A stretch of DNA of 64,000 nt from contig JAYQSQ010000011.1 in the NCBI GenBank assembly GCA_038146985.1, positions 326,164 through 390,163 of the forward strand, given 5' to 3'. This DNA is from JADHLJ01 sp038146985 (lineage in GTDB: Bacteria; Pseudomonadota; Alphaproteobacteria; Thalassobaculales; Thalassobaculaceae). The translations under genes were made by a program, and so were the position numbers. Below the pieces are notes generated by a model. That model saw nothing but the letters and a program-made list of their open reading frames with translations. It ran no database searches and was not told the origin of the DNA. The number at the start of each line of letters is the position of its first letter. The stretch's first letter is position 1. Below are positions 17,750 through 26,955 of this stretch, one piece after another.

Positions 17750-19027
17750 ATGACCACCGACAGGAAAGCCGCGATCTCGCTCTGGGACATTTCGGCCGAG
17801 GAAAAACCGGTCGACAGTCCGATGACCGGCGATCTCCAGGCCGAGGTGGCGATCGTCGGGGGTGGCTTTACCGGGCTTTCAACGGCGCTGCATCTCGCCG
17901 AGAAGGGGATTGAGGCGCATGTGCTGGAGGCGGAGACCATCGGTCATGGCGGTTCCGGCCGCAATGCGGGGTTGTTGAACGCCGGGGTCTGGCTGCCACC
18001 CCAGGACGTGCGCAAGCAGATGGGCGAGGAACGCGGCGCGCGGCTTGTCCGGGTGCTGAGCGACGGGCCGGAATATGTTTTCTCGCTGATCGAGAAGCAT
18101 CAGATCCGCTGCGAAGCGACGCGGCAGGGCACCATCCACGCCGCCCATGCCCCCAAGGGGTTCGAGGATCTGCGCCGGCGCTGGCAGGAGTGGCAGCGGC
18201 TCGGCGCACCGGTGGATCTCCTCGATCGCGCCCAGGCGGCGGAGAAGATCGGGACCGATGTTTTCCACGGCGGCTTGCTGGATCACCGGGCCGGGACGAT
18301 CAACCCGATGGGCTATGTCCGGGGTCTTGCCCGGGCGGCGACGGGCGCCGGCGCCAAGCTGCATACGGGTGTCAGGGTCACCAAGCTGCACCGGGAGAAC
18401 GGCGGATGGCGGCTCGAAACCACGCGGGGAGAGGTCGCGGCGAAGACCGTGATCTTCGGCACCAACGCCTATACGGACGAGCTTTGGCCGGGCCTCAAGG
18501 ACACCTTCACCATCATCCACTACTTCCAGCTCGCGAGCGAGCCGATGGGAGAGCGGGTAAGCCATGTCCTGAAGGAAGGCCAAGGGCTGTGGGATACCGC
18601 GCCGATCATGTTCTCGCTGCGCCGGGACGCTTTCGGACGGCTGATCATCGGCTCCATGGGACGGATCTTCGGCGGCGAGAACGGGCTCTCCAAGCGCTGG
18701 GCCGCGCGCCGTCTCGCCCGGCTGTTCCCGGATCTCGGCGAGGTCCGGTTCGAGAAGGCCTGGCATGGCCGGATCGCCATGACGCCGGACCATATCCCGC
18801 GCATCCACCGCCTGGCCGAGGGGCTCTATACCCCGATCGGCTATAACGGCCGCGGCATCGCGCCGGGCACGTTGTTCGGCAAAGCGATGGCGGAGCTTCT
18901 GACCGGCGGGTCGGAGGCGGATCTGCCGCTGCCGGTCACCGAACCGAAACGCGCCTTGGCGGCGCCGGTCATGACCCGGCTGATGGATGCCGCATTCACG
19001 GCCAATCAGATCTTCAAGTCGATCTAG
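17750..19027 (+). CDS. FAD-binding oxidoreductase, gamma-glutamylputrescine oxidase (PuuB)-like
   Basis: 425 residues, DAO superfamily. The N-terminal ISLWDISAEEKPVDSPMTGDLQAEVAIVGGGFTGLSTALHL is the usual PuuB/OrdL arrangement, with HGGSGRNAGLLNAGVWLPP for FAD contact, and a C-terminal AWHGRIAMTPDHIPRIHRL...YNGRGIAPGTLFGKAMAELL. Members oxidise amine groups of gamma-glutamylputrescine, sarcosine-like or other N-substituted compounds. No other puu gene is adjacent. It is followed 10 bases later by a GFA-family gene, likely co-transcribed. Confidence 0.85.
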   Translation: MTTDRKAAISLWDISAEEKPVDSPMTGDLQAEVAIVGGGFTGLSTALHLAEKGIEAHVLEAETIGHGGSGRNAGLLNAGVWLPPQDVRKQMGEERGARLVRVLSDGPEYVFSLIEKHQIRCEATRQGTIHAAHAPKGFEDLRRRWQEWQRLGAPVDLLDRAQAAEKIGTDVFHGGLLDHRAGTINPMGYVRGLARAATGAGAKLHTGVRVTKLHRENGGWRLETTRGEVAAKTVIFGTNAYTDELWPGLKDTFTIIHYFQLASEPMGERVSHVLKEGQGLWDTAPIMFSLRRDAFGRLIIGSMGRIFGGENGLSKRWAARRLARLFPDLGEVRFEKAWHGRIAMTPDHIPRIHRLAEGLYTPIGYNGRGIAPGTLFGKAMAELLTGGSEADLPLPVTEPKRALAAPVMTRLMDAAFTANQIFKSI

Positions 19028-19037
19028 GGGAAATCAG

Positions 19038-19472
19038 ATGTCTTCGAGCCAACAAACCCACAAGGGCCAATGCTTCTGCGGCGCGGTGCGCATCGAGGTG
19101 CGCGGAGAACCGTTGCGCATGGGCTATTGCCACTGCGGCGATTGCCGCGCCTGGGCGGCGGCACCGGTCAATACCTTCACGCTCTGGCGGCCTTCCGACG
19201 TGACGGTGACCCAAGGGGCGGAAGATCTCGCGACTTTCAAGAAGACCGAGAAGAGCCACCGCAAGTTCTGCCGCAAATGCGGCGGACATGTGATGAGCGA
19301 GCATCCCGAGGGCGGCTTCATCGACGTCTATGCCGGCGTGCTGCCGACCCTAAACTTCAAGCCCGGTGTGCACGTTTACTACGGCGAAACGGTCCTGCCG
19401 ATCGCCGACGACCTGCCGAAGTTCCTGGACTTGCCGGCGGAAGCCGGCGGCTCGGGAAAGACGGCGGATTAA
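19038..19472 (+). CDS. GFA family protein (glutathione-dependent formaldehyde-activating enzyme-like)
   Basis: 144 residues from ATG 19038, preceded by AGGGGAAA. Zinc ligands are visible: GQCFCGAVRIEVRG, GYCHCGDCRAW, and FCRKCGGHVMSEHPEG. These CxC and CxxC pairs define the Gfa/CENP-V domain. Family members bind zinc and sometimes glutathione; enzymatic activity is rarely proven. Following a flavin oxidase that could release an aldehyde from N-substituted amines, a thiol or aldehyde-handling role is plausible but inferred. Confidence 0.85.
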   Translation: MSSSQQTHKGQCFCGAVRIEVRGEPLRMGYCHCGDCRAWAAAPVNTFTLWRPSDVTVTQGAEDLATFKKTEKSHRKFCRKCGGHVMSEHPEGGFIDVYAGVLPTLNFKPGVHVYYGETVLPIADDLPKFLDLPAEAGGSGKTAD

Positions 19473-19485
19473 AGGGTGGTGCCGC

Positions 19486-19578
19486 CTAGGCGGTGATCGC
19501 ACCGGCGTAGGACAACAGACCCAGCAGGATCAGGCTGCCGGTGACGAACGCGGAGGTCTCGAAGGTTGATCTGAACAT
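19486..19578 (-). CDS. Candidate 30-aa single-pass membrane peptide
   Basis: Small open frame MFRSTFETSAFVTGSLILLGL then LSYAGAITA, stop TAG at 19486-19488. A charged N-terminus is followed by an 18-20 residue hydrophobic helix, as in many short bacterial membrane proteins. A GATGGAAAAG stretch upstream of the ATG is a weak ribosome site. It fills the gap between the GFA gene and the GSCFA gene and points leftward like the latter. No homologue is known to me; it could be chance. Confidence 0.35.
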   Translation of the reverse strand: MFRSTFETSAFVTGSLILLGLLSYAGAITA

Positions 19579-19724
19579 TTGGCTTTTCCATCAAGGATAT
19601 GATCGACAAGCCATAGTTGATGTCCCGCCGCGATTGTTGCAGCGCATATATTGCATCGCAGCAATGCGTGCGGCGCATGCGCCCGACTCTTCCGCCGGCG
19701 AATGCGGGTTTTCTAGAAGGAAAG

Positions 19725-21488
19725 CTAGCCTCCGGCAGCGCGCGGCGCGAAGAAATGCTCGATGAAGGCGTCGATGATGGTGCCCACATGGCGGTCATTG
19801 ACGTGGCGGGGCGCCCCGTCATCGTCGCCGAAGGCGCTGTAGGACGCGTGTCCCGACGCCCAGCGCACGATCTCGAAGGACGGCCAGTAATAGACATCCT
19901 CGAGCCCCCGCCGCATGACCTGGTCGATGGCGACGCGCAGGATGGATTTGGAAACACTGTCCGCCAGCATGCAGGTCACGTCGGTGCGGTGGGTCGCGAT
20001 CAGCGGCACCGGCGACAGAGTGAAAATCACCGGTTTCGCGCCGCAATGGGTACGGACCAGATCGACGATCGCGGCCATGTTGTCGGCATTCTCGTCGACG
20101 GATGAGATCTGGAACGCGTGGCATCCCTCATCGAAGATGTTCTGCGGCACACCGCGCCAGAAGACCCCGCCGGTCTGCTTGTCCCGCCAGACTTCCGCAA
20201 GACCGATGGTGATCACGAAGCCGTCGAAAGCCTCGAAGCTCCGCCGATAGAACGCGTGCTCGGCCGGCGGCATCCACCGGTCGATACCGCCATCCTCGAG
20301 CTGATCGTACCAGTAGGCGCCGCTGTCGATGTTTCCGGTCAGGCTCCATTCGATGAATTGGCGCAGGGCGAAGGTATTGTTGAGCCCCTCGGGCACCGAG
20401 ATAAGCTCCATGGTCCCGCGCCGGGCCAGCAGCCGCTTGCGCAAGTGCCCCGCGAAGCACGAACCCATGGTCAAGATGTTGGCATCCGAGCCGAAAATCG
20501 GCGCCTCAGGGATCGAGCGGGAGATGACGTGCTCGCGCACGAGGCGGTCAAGATCGGCGAAATCCTGGTTAGAGCGTGGGAAGAAGCTGATCGATTTCGG
20601 CTGGAAATGCCATTTGTTCGCCTTGCCGGATGCCACTTCCCGGGTTCCGGAATCGGCGAAGATTTCCGCCGGCGCGGTCTCCTCGGCGCCGCGAAACGCA
20701 TAGGCGTCGAGATCCGCGATTCCGGCGCGGTCAAGACTGCCGACCGTCACGCCGGACCTGAAATGCACCGCGTCGATGCCCGCCCGACGTCCGACGGCAA
20801 CGGAATCCTCGAAGCGGTTGAGCCCCTTGTAGACCCGGGTCAAGGGAAAGGCGCAGCGCGTGTCACCGGCGGCGAGACCTTGGCTGTAGATCCGCGCGGC
20901 GGCGTCCAGGTCCAGACGCCGCTCCAGCGCTTCTCCCAATGGGCGATAGGCCTCGCGCAGACCGGGATCGAGGAGAACCGCCGCCCGCAGGGCGTGGATC
21001 GCGGGGTCCGGATCTTCCGCCGCCAGGGCGGATGCACCCAGGGCAAGCCGGATCTCCGGCCGTCCCGGTCCCGCCTCCGCCGCGCGCCGCAGCACCGTGA
21101 CGGCCTCGTCATGACGGTTCAGGCGATGCAGCCAATCGCCGCGCATCAAGTCCACGTCGGCACCGGAGAGATCGGCGCCGAGCAGGCTTTCCACGGCATC
21201 TTGAAGCTCGTCCTTGCGGTTCAACTGCCAAAGGATCGGAAAATACAGTTTGTAGACCGAAAGCTGGTCGGGCTTAAGCCGCGTCACCTCACACAAGCTC
21301 GCCGCCGCCTCGGGCAGTTCGCCGAGCTTCATGTGGGCGTAGCCTTTGGCGAACAACGCCTCGGCAAAGCCCGGCCGGGAGGCCAGAACCGGCTCCGCCG
21401 CCGTGACCAGATCGCGGTAGGCGCCGCGTTCCAGCATGCCTTGCCATCGTCCGATCAGGTCCTGGTCCGTCGAGGCATCCATCGGCAT
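19725..21488 (-). CDS. TPR protein with C-terminal GSCFA domain
   Basis: 587 residues. Residues about 10-245 are TPR units (ALFAKGYAHMKLGELPEAAASL and similar). From about 300 the GSCFA domain follows: ILTMGSCFAGHLRKRLLARRG is the name-giving motif (GSCFA), then LNNTFALRQFIEWSLTG, FVITIGLAEVWRDKQTG and VIFTLSPVPLIATHR, ending with a DDDGAPRHVNDRHVGTIIDAFI segment with the conserved Asp/His. The fold is SGNH-hydrolase-like, and the Ser of GSCFA could be the nucleophile; the substrate is unknown. ATG 21488 or the Met two codons on could start it. Divergent from the alpha/beta hydrolase. Confidence 0.85.
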   Translation of the reverse strand: MPMDASTDQDLIGRWQGMLERGAYRDLVTAAEPVLASRPGFAEALFAKGYAHMKLGELPEAAASLCEVTRLKPDQLSVYKLYFPILWQLNRKDELQDAVESLLGADLSGADVDLMRGDWLHRLNRHDEAVTVLRRAAEAGPGRPEIRLALGASALAAEDPDPAIHALRAAVLLDPGLREAYRPLGEALERRLDLDAAARIYSQGLAAGDTRCAFPLTRVYKGLNRFEDSVAVGRRAGIDAVHFRSGVTVGSLDRAGIADLDAYAFRGAEETAPAEIFADSGTREVASGKANKWHFQPKSISFFPRSNQDFADLDRLVREHVISRSIPEAPIFGSDANILTMGSCFAGHLRKRLLARRGTMELISVPEGLNNTFALRQFIEWSLTGNIDSGAYWYDQLEDGGIDRWMPPAEHAFYRRSFEAFDGFVITIGLAEVWRDKQTGGVFWRGVPQNIFDEGCHAFQISSVDENADNMAAIVDLVRTHCGAKPVIFTLSPVPLIATHRTDVTCMLADSVSKSILRVAIDQVMRRGLEDVYYWPSFEIVRWASGHASYSAFGDDDGAPRHVNDRHVGTIIDAFIEHFFAPRAAGG

Positions 21489-21644
21489 ATCGGGCCATGT
21501 AAAATCGGTCGACCGGTATCATCGCCCGCGAGACGATACCATGAAAAGTCATGGGTTCCGCCCGGCGCGCGTTTGAATTTAGGCTGGGCTTCGCCGAGCG
21601 ATCAAGTATCACTCCTGGCAATCAATCGATGATGAGTCCGGCCC

Positions 21645-22442
21645 ATGCAGACCACCGCTTCCGGCACGCCTTATTGGACCGACGGCCCCGTCGCGGCGGA
21701 CCGGCCGACATTGGTCTTCCTGCACGGCGTGCTGATGGACCATCGAAGCTGGGACCGGCAGGTCGCGGATCTGGCACGGGATCACCGGATCGTCCGCCTC
21801 GACATGCTGGGCCATGGCCGCTGTCCCGACCAGCCGGGTCCGCGCCGGCTCGAGGATTTCGTCGATCAGGCGCGCGAGGTGATCGGGACCGCCTGCCCCG
21901 GCGAGCGGCCGGTCCTCGTCGGGTTCTCCATGGGCGGCCTGATCGCCCAGGCCTACGCGATCCAATATTCGGCGGATCTGAGCGGACTTGTCCTGATGAA
22001 CGCAGTCTATGACCGCACGCCCGAGGAAGCGGCTTCCGTCGCGATCCGCCTTGCGACCCTGGAGCAAGACGGCATCGAAGCCGTGGTCCGCGCCGCCCGG
22101 GAACGCTGGTTCCGGCCCGACGAGATCGCCGAGCAGGGCGACGCGATAGAGGAGATCCTCGGCTGGATGCGCGAGGGCGATGCCGCCGCCAAGACCAAGG
22201 CCTACCGCGTGTTCACGTCCGAGGACCACAAGACGGCGGGCCGGCTCGGCGCCATCAGGTGCCCGGCCCTGGTCATGACCGGCGACGGCGACAAGGGCTC
22301 GCCGCCGCATATGTCCGAGGCGATGGCGGCAGCGATCCCCAATGCGCGCCTGCGCATCCTGGAGCGCCAGCAGCACATGATGCCGGTCCTCGCCGCCGCC
22401 CGGGTCAATGCCGAATTGCGCGGCTTCCTGGCGGGGCTGTAG
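21645..22442 (+). CDS. Alpha/beta hydrolase
   Basis: 265 residues. LVFLHGVLMDHRSWDRQ gives the oxyanion-hole HG motif, VGFSMGGLIAQ the nucleophile elbow (G-F-S-M-G-G), a late acid in VMTGDGDKGSPP and the catalytic His probably in ERQQHMMPV. Typical small-molecule esterase, lactonase or C-C hydrolase length. Substrate not predictable. It is a single gene between the GSCFA gene and the LLM gene. Confidence 0.85.
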   Translation: MQTTASGTPYWTDGPVAADRPTLVFLHGVLMDHRSWDRQVADLARDHRIVRLDMLGHGRCPDQPGPRRLEDFVDQAREVIGTACPGERPVLVGFSMGGLIAQAYAIQYSADLSGLVLMNAVYDRTPEEAASVAIRLATLEQDGIEAVVRAARERWFRPDEIAEQGDAIEEILGWMREGDAAAKTKAYRVFTSEDHKTAGRLGAIRCPALVMTGDGDKGSPPHMSEAMAAAIPNARLRILERQQHMMPVLAAARVNAELRGFLAGL

Positions 22443-22623
22443 TGGTGCCGGTCCCGGACTTGATCCAGGATCGCGGAGGGTCCTGGCGACACGTTGACCT
22501 CATTTCGGATGGTTGAGACGCCCGGCGATTTTCGCGTTGCCCGTCGCACCATGCCGGGCTCACCTTGAGGTTTGAAAATACGGGGCATCACGCGAATGCC
22601 TCGTGAACGGTTGGAGGAACGCG

Positions 22624-23650
22624 ATGGATTTCGGCACCTTTCTTTTGCTTCAGTCGCCGTCCGCGCGGAGCAACGAGGAAATCTACGGCCGCGGCGTCAC
22701 CCTTGCCCAACATGCCGACAGGCTGGGTTTCGAGAGCGTCTGGTGCGCCGAGCATCATTTCTCGACCTACGGGTATCTCGCGCGCCCGCTGATGTTCGCC
22801 AGCCATCTGGCCGCCAAGACCGAACGCATCCGCGTCGGTTCCGCCGTCGTGGTTCTGCCGCTACACCATCCGCTGATCGTCGCCGAGGAGATCGCTACCG
22901 CCGACCTGTTGAGCGGCGGACGCCTCGATGTCGGCCTCGGCCGCGGCTATCAGACCTACGAGTTCGAGCGCCTCGGATATTCCCTCGGAGAAAGCCGAGG
23001 CCGTTTCGACGAGGCCGTCGAGATCCTGCTCGAGGCCTTCAAGGGCAAACCGTTCAGTTATCACGGCAAGTGTTACGACTTCGCGGAGACCACGGTTTTT
23101 CCGACCCCGGTGCAGAAACCGCGGCCGCCGATCTGGGTGGTCGGCCAGAGCCCGGAATCCATCGGCGCCATCGCCAAGCGCGGATTCAACCTGGTTTCCG
23201 GCGGCTTCGGCGTCTCGATCGAGCGCCTCGGCGATTTCCGCCGCGCCTTCGACGAGCAGGTCACTGATCCCGCGATGAAGGCGCAGATCCGGGTCAGCAC
23301 CCAGCGCCCGGTCTATGTCACCCGCGATGAATCCGAGCTGCCGGCGATGGTTGAGCAGGCACGCTGGAACATGCGGGTGACCCTCAGCCTGCGCCAGGGG
23401 GCTCGAAAGGGTTGAGAAAGGCCATGCCCAGGCGGTCCCCTTCGAGAACGAGCCCTCGGACCGGGATCTGCTGGAACGCTATTTCGTCATGGGCACGCCG
23501 GAAACCTGTATCGAGCGCATCAGGGAGCTCAAGGCGGTCATGGGCATCGACCACTTCAACGCCAATTTCTGGTTCGGCGATCTGGAGGAGGCCAAGGTTC
23601 TGCGTTCCATGGAGATGTTCGCCAAGGAGGTCATCCCGGCGTTCAAGTGA
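22624..23650 (+). pseudogene. LLM class flavin-dependent oxidoreductase with one-base frameshift
   Basis: ATG 22624 follows GGAGGAACGCG. The first 257 residues (MDFGTFLLLQSPSARSNEEIYGRG...FESVWCAEHHFSTYGYLARPL) are a bacterial luciferase-like TIM barrel. At a run of five G (23397-23401) the frame runs to an early stop at 23415, while the correct continuation in the next frame reads LERVEKGHAQAVPFENEPSDRDLLERYFVMGTPETCIERI and on to KEVIPAFK, stop at 23648. One G fewer would restore a normal protein of about 341 residues. These enzymes are FMNH2-dependent monooxygenases. Sequencing error or phase-variation-like slippage are both possible. Confidence 0.85.
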
Positions 23651-23689
23651 GGGAAACGCGCAGTCCGGCCGCTTTTGCGCGATCCAACT

Positions 23690-23815
23690 ACGGATCCCCG
23701 GCGGGAATCGGGGTCCAAGCCTGAGGCGGTTCGGCGTGACGGATAGTGCTCGCTTTCGAACGATCGTTGGTATCAAACTTCCTTGGCATGGGCCCTGACT
23801 TTTGTCGGGGATACG
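23690..23815. repeat. Composite intergenic repeat, copy 2
   Basis: Left end is an imperfect palindrome ATCCCCG-gcgggaa-TCGGGGT (about 23693-23713) followed by CCAAGCCTGAGGC and CGTGACGGAT, internal words also found at 56.5 and 63.2 kb. Right end is GGCCCTGAC-tttt-GTCGGGGATACGG (about 23790-23815), the same closing word as at 63.3 kb. It lies between the LLM gene and the dehydrogenase. Confidence 0.6.
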
Positions 23816-23864
23816 GCTCAGAAAACGTTGCAACATTTTCGGGCGTGATCACGGAGACAAGACG

Positions 23865-24809
23865 ATGAAGATCGGATTTATCGGCCTCGGCACGATGGGC
23901 GCGCATTTCGCCACCAACCTGCAGAAGGGCGGATTTGACCTTGTGGTCCACGATATCAGCCGGCAGATCGCCCAGACTCATCTCGACGCCGGCGCCACCT
24001 GGGCCGACAGCCCCAAGGCGCTGGCCGAAAAAAGCGATGTGATCATGACCTCCCTGCCCGGCCCGCCGGAGATCGAGGCGGTGGCACTGGACGGAGCCTC
24101 GGGCCTGATCGCCGGGGTCAAGCCGGGGGCGGTGTTCTTCGATCTTTCCACCAACTCGCCGACCCTGATCCGGCGTATCCACGCCGAGTTCGCCGAAAAG
24201 GGCGCGCATGTGCTCGATGCCCCGGTCAGCGGCGGGCCGAAGGGCGCCAAATCCGGCAAGCTGGCGATCTGGGTCGGCGGCGACAAGGCGGTCTTCGATG
24301 CCAACCGGGCCTGCCTCGACGCCATGGGCGATCAGGTGAAATATATCGGCCCGATCGGCGCCGGCGCGGTTTCCAAGCTGGTCCATAACAGCGCTGGCTA
24401 CGCCATCCAGGCGGCGATCGCCGAGATCTTTACCGCCGGCGTCAAGGCGGGGGTCGAGCCGCTGGCGCTTTGGGACGCGATCCGCCAGGGCGCACGCGGC
24501 CGGGTGCGCACCTTCGACAGCCTTGCCGATCATTTCCTGATCAACAGCTACGATCCGCCTGATTTTGCTCTCCGCCTCGCCCACAAGGATATCGCGCTTG
24601 CCTGCGAGCTCGGCCGCGATGTCGAGGTGCCGATGCGCATGATCAACATGGCCCAGCAAGAGATGCGCGAAGCCTTGAACCGGGGCTGGGGCCACCGGGA
24701 CAGCCGCGCCTTCCTGCTGCTGCAACAGGAACGCGCCGGCCTGCTCATCGACGAGAGCCCCGAGGACGTGGCCGCGATCGTCGCCGCCGACCCGGCGAAC
24801 AAGAAATAG
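23865..24809 (+). CDS. NAD(P)-dependent beta-hydroxyacid dehydrogenase (3-hydroxyisobutyrate dehydrogenase family)
   Basis: 314 residues from ATG 23865 (MKIGFIGLGTMGAHFATNL), preceded by GGAGACAAG; an upstream in-frame start adds 21 unsupported residues. Motifs: GxGxMG nucleotide site, substrate motif VLDAPVSGGPKGAKSGKLAIWVGG, and catalytic Lys region GAVSKLVHNSAGY (K in the normal GxxxKxxN). Acts on a 3-hydroxy acid such as 3-hydroxyisobutyrate, tartronate semialdehyde or a xenobiotic analogue. No partner gene pins this down. Confidence 0.88.
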   Translation: MKIGFIGLGTMGAHFATNLQKGGFDLVVHDISRQIAQTHLDAGATWADSPKALAEKSDVIMTSLPGPPEIEAVALDGASGLIAGVKPGAVFFDLSTNSPTLIRRIHAEFAEKGAHVLDAPVSGGPKGAKSGKLAIWVGGDKAVFDANRACLDAMGDQVKYIGPIGAGAVSKLVHNSAGYAIQAAIAEIFTAGVKAGVEPLALWDAIRQGARGRVRTFDSLADHFLINSYDPPDFALRLAHKDIALACELGRDVEVPMRMINMAQQEMREALNRGWGHRDSRAFLLLQQERAGLLIDESPEDVAAIVAADPANKK

Positions 24810-24829
24810 GAACGAGGCGCGGCGGCGGC

Positions 24830-26866
24830 TTACATTTCCGCGGCCAGCCTCACGGCCTGGTCGATGGCCCGCTGGGCGTCGAGTTCGGCAGCTTCGTCGG
24901 CACCGCCGATCAGGTGCACCGGGATGCCGACCGCCGCCAACGGGGCCTGGAGGTCCCGCAGCGGTTCCTGGCCGGCGCAGATCACCACCGTGTCGGCCGG
25001 GATCACCCGGTCCTCGCCGCCAATCGTGACGTGCAGGCCGGCATCGTCGATCGCCCGGTAGGTGACGCCGCCGAGGAACTCGACCCCCTTCATCTGCAGC
25101 GCCGCCCGGATCGCCCAGCCGGTCGACTTGCCGAGGGTGCGCCCGAACCGCTGGTCCGACCGCTGGCAGAGCGTGATCGCGCGGGCGGAGCGCATGGCCG
25201 GGCCCGCCGCGTCTATGCCGCCGGGCTCGGCGAGGCTGGCATCGATGCCCCATTCCTTGAGGAACCCGGTTATCTCGGCCTCGCCAGACCCGCGCGGCCC
25301 GTCGCCATGGGTCAGGAACTCGGCGACGTCGAAACCGATCCCGCCGGCGCCGATGATCGCCACCCGCGCGCCCACGGGCCGGCGGTGCCAGAGCACATCC
25401 ACATAGCTCATCGCCTTGGGATGATCGGCGCCGGGAAGCTCGGGAAGGCGCGGCGTGACACCGGTCGCCAGAATGACCGCCTCGAAGCCGGCATCGACGA
25501 GATCCCCGGCGCCGGCCCGCGTCGACAGCCGCACATCGACGCCGAGCCGGTTCAGCCGGGTCGCGAAGTACCGGATGGTTTCGCCGTAATCCTCCTTGCC
25601 GGGAATCGCCTTGGCCATGTTGAACTGGCCCCCCAGGCGATCCTCGGCCTCGAAGAGCGTCACCGCATGACCGCGTTCCGCCAGGGTTGCCGCCGCCGCC
25701 AGGCCGCCGGGGCCGGCGCCGACCACCGCGTATTTCCTCGGCGACGCGGCGGCGCCGATGCGCAGCTCGGTCTCGCGGCAGGCCCGGGGATTGACCAGGC
25801 AGGTGGCGATCCGCGCCGAGAAGATGTTATCGAGGCATGCCTGATTGCAGGCGATGCAGGTGTTGATCTCATCGGTCTTGCCCGCCGCCGCCTTGGCGAC
25901 GAAGGCGGCATCGGCGAGGAACGGCCGGGCCATCGAAACCATGTCGGCCTCGCCGGCGGCGATCACCGCCTCGGCCCGCTCCGGCGCATTGATCCGGTTC
26001 GAGGCGATGACCGGTATAGAGACCGCCTGCTTGATCCTCTTGGTCGCCCAGACGAAGGCGTTGTGCGGCACGGAATGCATGATCGTCGGGATCCGCGCCT
26101 CGTGCCAGCCGATGCCGGAATTCAGGATATCGGCACCCGCCGCTTCCAGGGACCGGGCGAGATCGACCGCCTCCTCTCCGGTCATGCCGCCTTCGACCAG
26201 ATCGAGCACCGAAACCCGCGCCATCAGGATCAGGCCCGGCCCCGCCGCCTCCCGCGCCCGCCGGACGATCTCGACGAACAGGCGCTTGCGTTTATCCCAG
26301 GACCCGCCCCACGCATCGGTCCGCCGGTTGGTTATGGACGAGAGGAACTCGCTGATCAGATAGCCCTCCGAGCCCATCAGCTCGACACCGTCATAGCCGA
26401 CCTCGCCGGCCAGCGCGGTGGCCGCGGCGAATGCCTCGATCGTCCGATGGATATCGGCCTCGGACATCTCGCGCGGCTCGTAACTGTTGATCGGTGCCCG
26501 GATCGCCGACGGCGCTACCAGATCCGGCTGCTTGGAATAGCGCCCGGCATGCAGAAGCTGCAGCAGGATCCTACCGCCCGCCTCGTGCACCGCCGAGGTG
26601 ATGACACGGTGCTTTTCGGCGCAATCCGGAAAGGTCGGCTCTCCCTCGCCGAGGCCGAACTTGCCTTCACGGTCGGGCGAAATGCCGCCGGTAACCATCA
26701 GCGCGACACCGCCCCGGGCCCGTTCGGCATAGAAGGCAGCCATCCGCGCATAGCCGTCCGGCGCTTCCTCGAGCCCGGTATGCATGGATCCCATGAGCAC
26801 CCGGTTCTTAAGCGTGACGGCGCCGACCCGGAGCGGCGACAGCAGATGCGGAAACGCGGCGGTCAT
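24830..26866 (-). CDS. NADPH-dependent 2,4-dienoyl-CoA reductase-like Fe-S flavoenzyme (FadH family)
   Basis: 678 residues with the three-domain plan of FadH and trimethylamine dehydrogenase: an Old-Yellow-Enzyme FMN barrel (LLSPLRVGAVTLKNRVLMGSMHTGLEE; about 1-345), a [4Fe-4S] cluster with cysteines in CIACNQACLDNIF and ATCLVNP, and an FAD/NAD(P)H domain (KYAVVGAGPGGLAAAATLAERG; ARVAIIGAGGIGFDVAEFL). It reduces dienoyl-CoA esters in unsaturated fatty acid degradation, or an alternative enone. Full length, no neighbours in beta-oxidation. Long antisense frames here are shadows. Confidence 0.9.
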   Translation of the reverse strand: MTAAFPHLLSPLRVGAVTLKNRVLMGSMHTGLEEAPDGYARMAAFYAERARGGVALMVTGGISPDREGKFGLGEGEPTFPDCAEKHRVITSAVHEAGGRILLQLLHAGRYSKQPDLVAPSAIRAPINSYEPREMSEADIHRTIEAFAAATALAGEVGYDGVELMGSEGYLISEFLSSITNRRTDAWGGSWDKRKRLFVEIVRRAREAAGPGLILMARVSVLDLVEGGMTGEEAVDLARSLEAAGADILNSGIGWHEARIPTIMHSVPHNAFVWATKRIKQAVSIPVIASNRINAPERAEAVIAAGEADMVSMARPFLADAAFVAKAAAGKTDEINTCIACNQACLDNIFSARIATCLVNPRACRETELRIGAAASPRKYAVVGAGPGGLAAAATLAERGHAVTLFEAEDRLGGQFNMAKAIPGKEDYGETIRYFATRLNRLGVDVRLSTRAGAGDLVDAGFEAVILATGVTPRLPELPGADHPKAMSYVDVLWHRRPVGARVAIIGAGGIGFDVAEFLTHGDGPRGSGEAEITGFLKEWGIDASLAEPGGIDAAGPAMRSARAITLCQRSDQRFGRTLGKSTGWAIRAALQMKGVEFLGGVTYRAIDDAGLHVTIGGEDRVIPADTVVICAGQEPLRDLQAPLAAVGIPVHLIGGADEAAELDAQRAIDQAVRLAAEM

Positions 26867-26955
26867 GGCAGGAACCCAGGACAGATGGACAGATCCGCGA
26901 TTGCTAACACGCCGCCGCGCCGGGAGGGGAGGCGAAACCGCGCGTCAGGCCCGCC

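Noticed and set aside
23397..23401. Programmed frameshift as explanation for the LLM gene
   Set aside because: No slippery heptamer with downstream structure typical of programmed events was seen; a simple extra G is sufficient.
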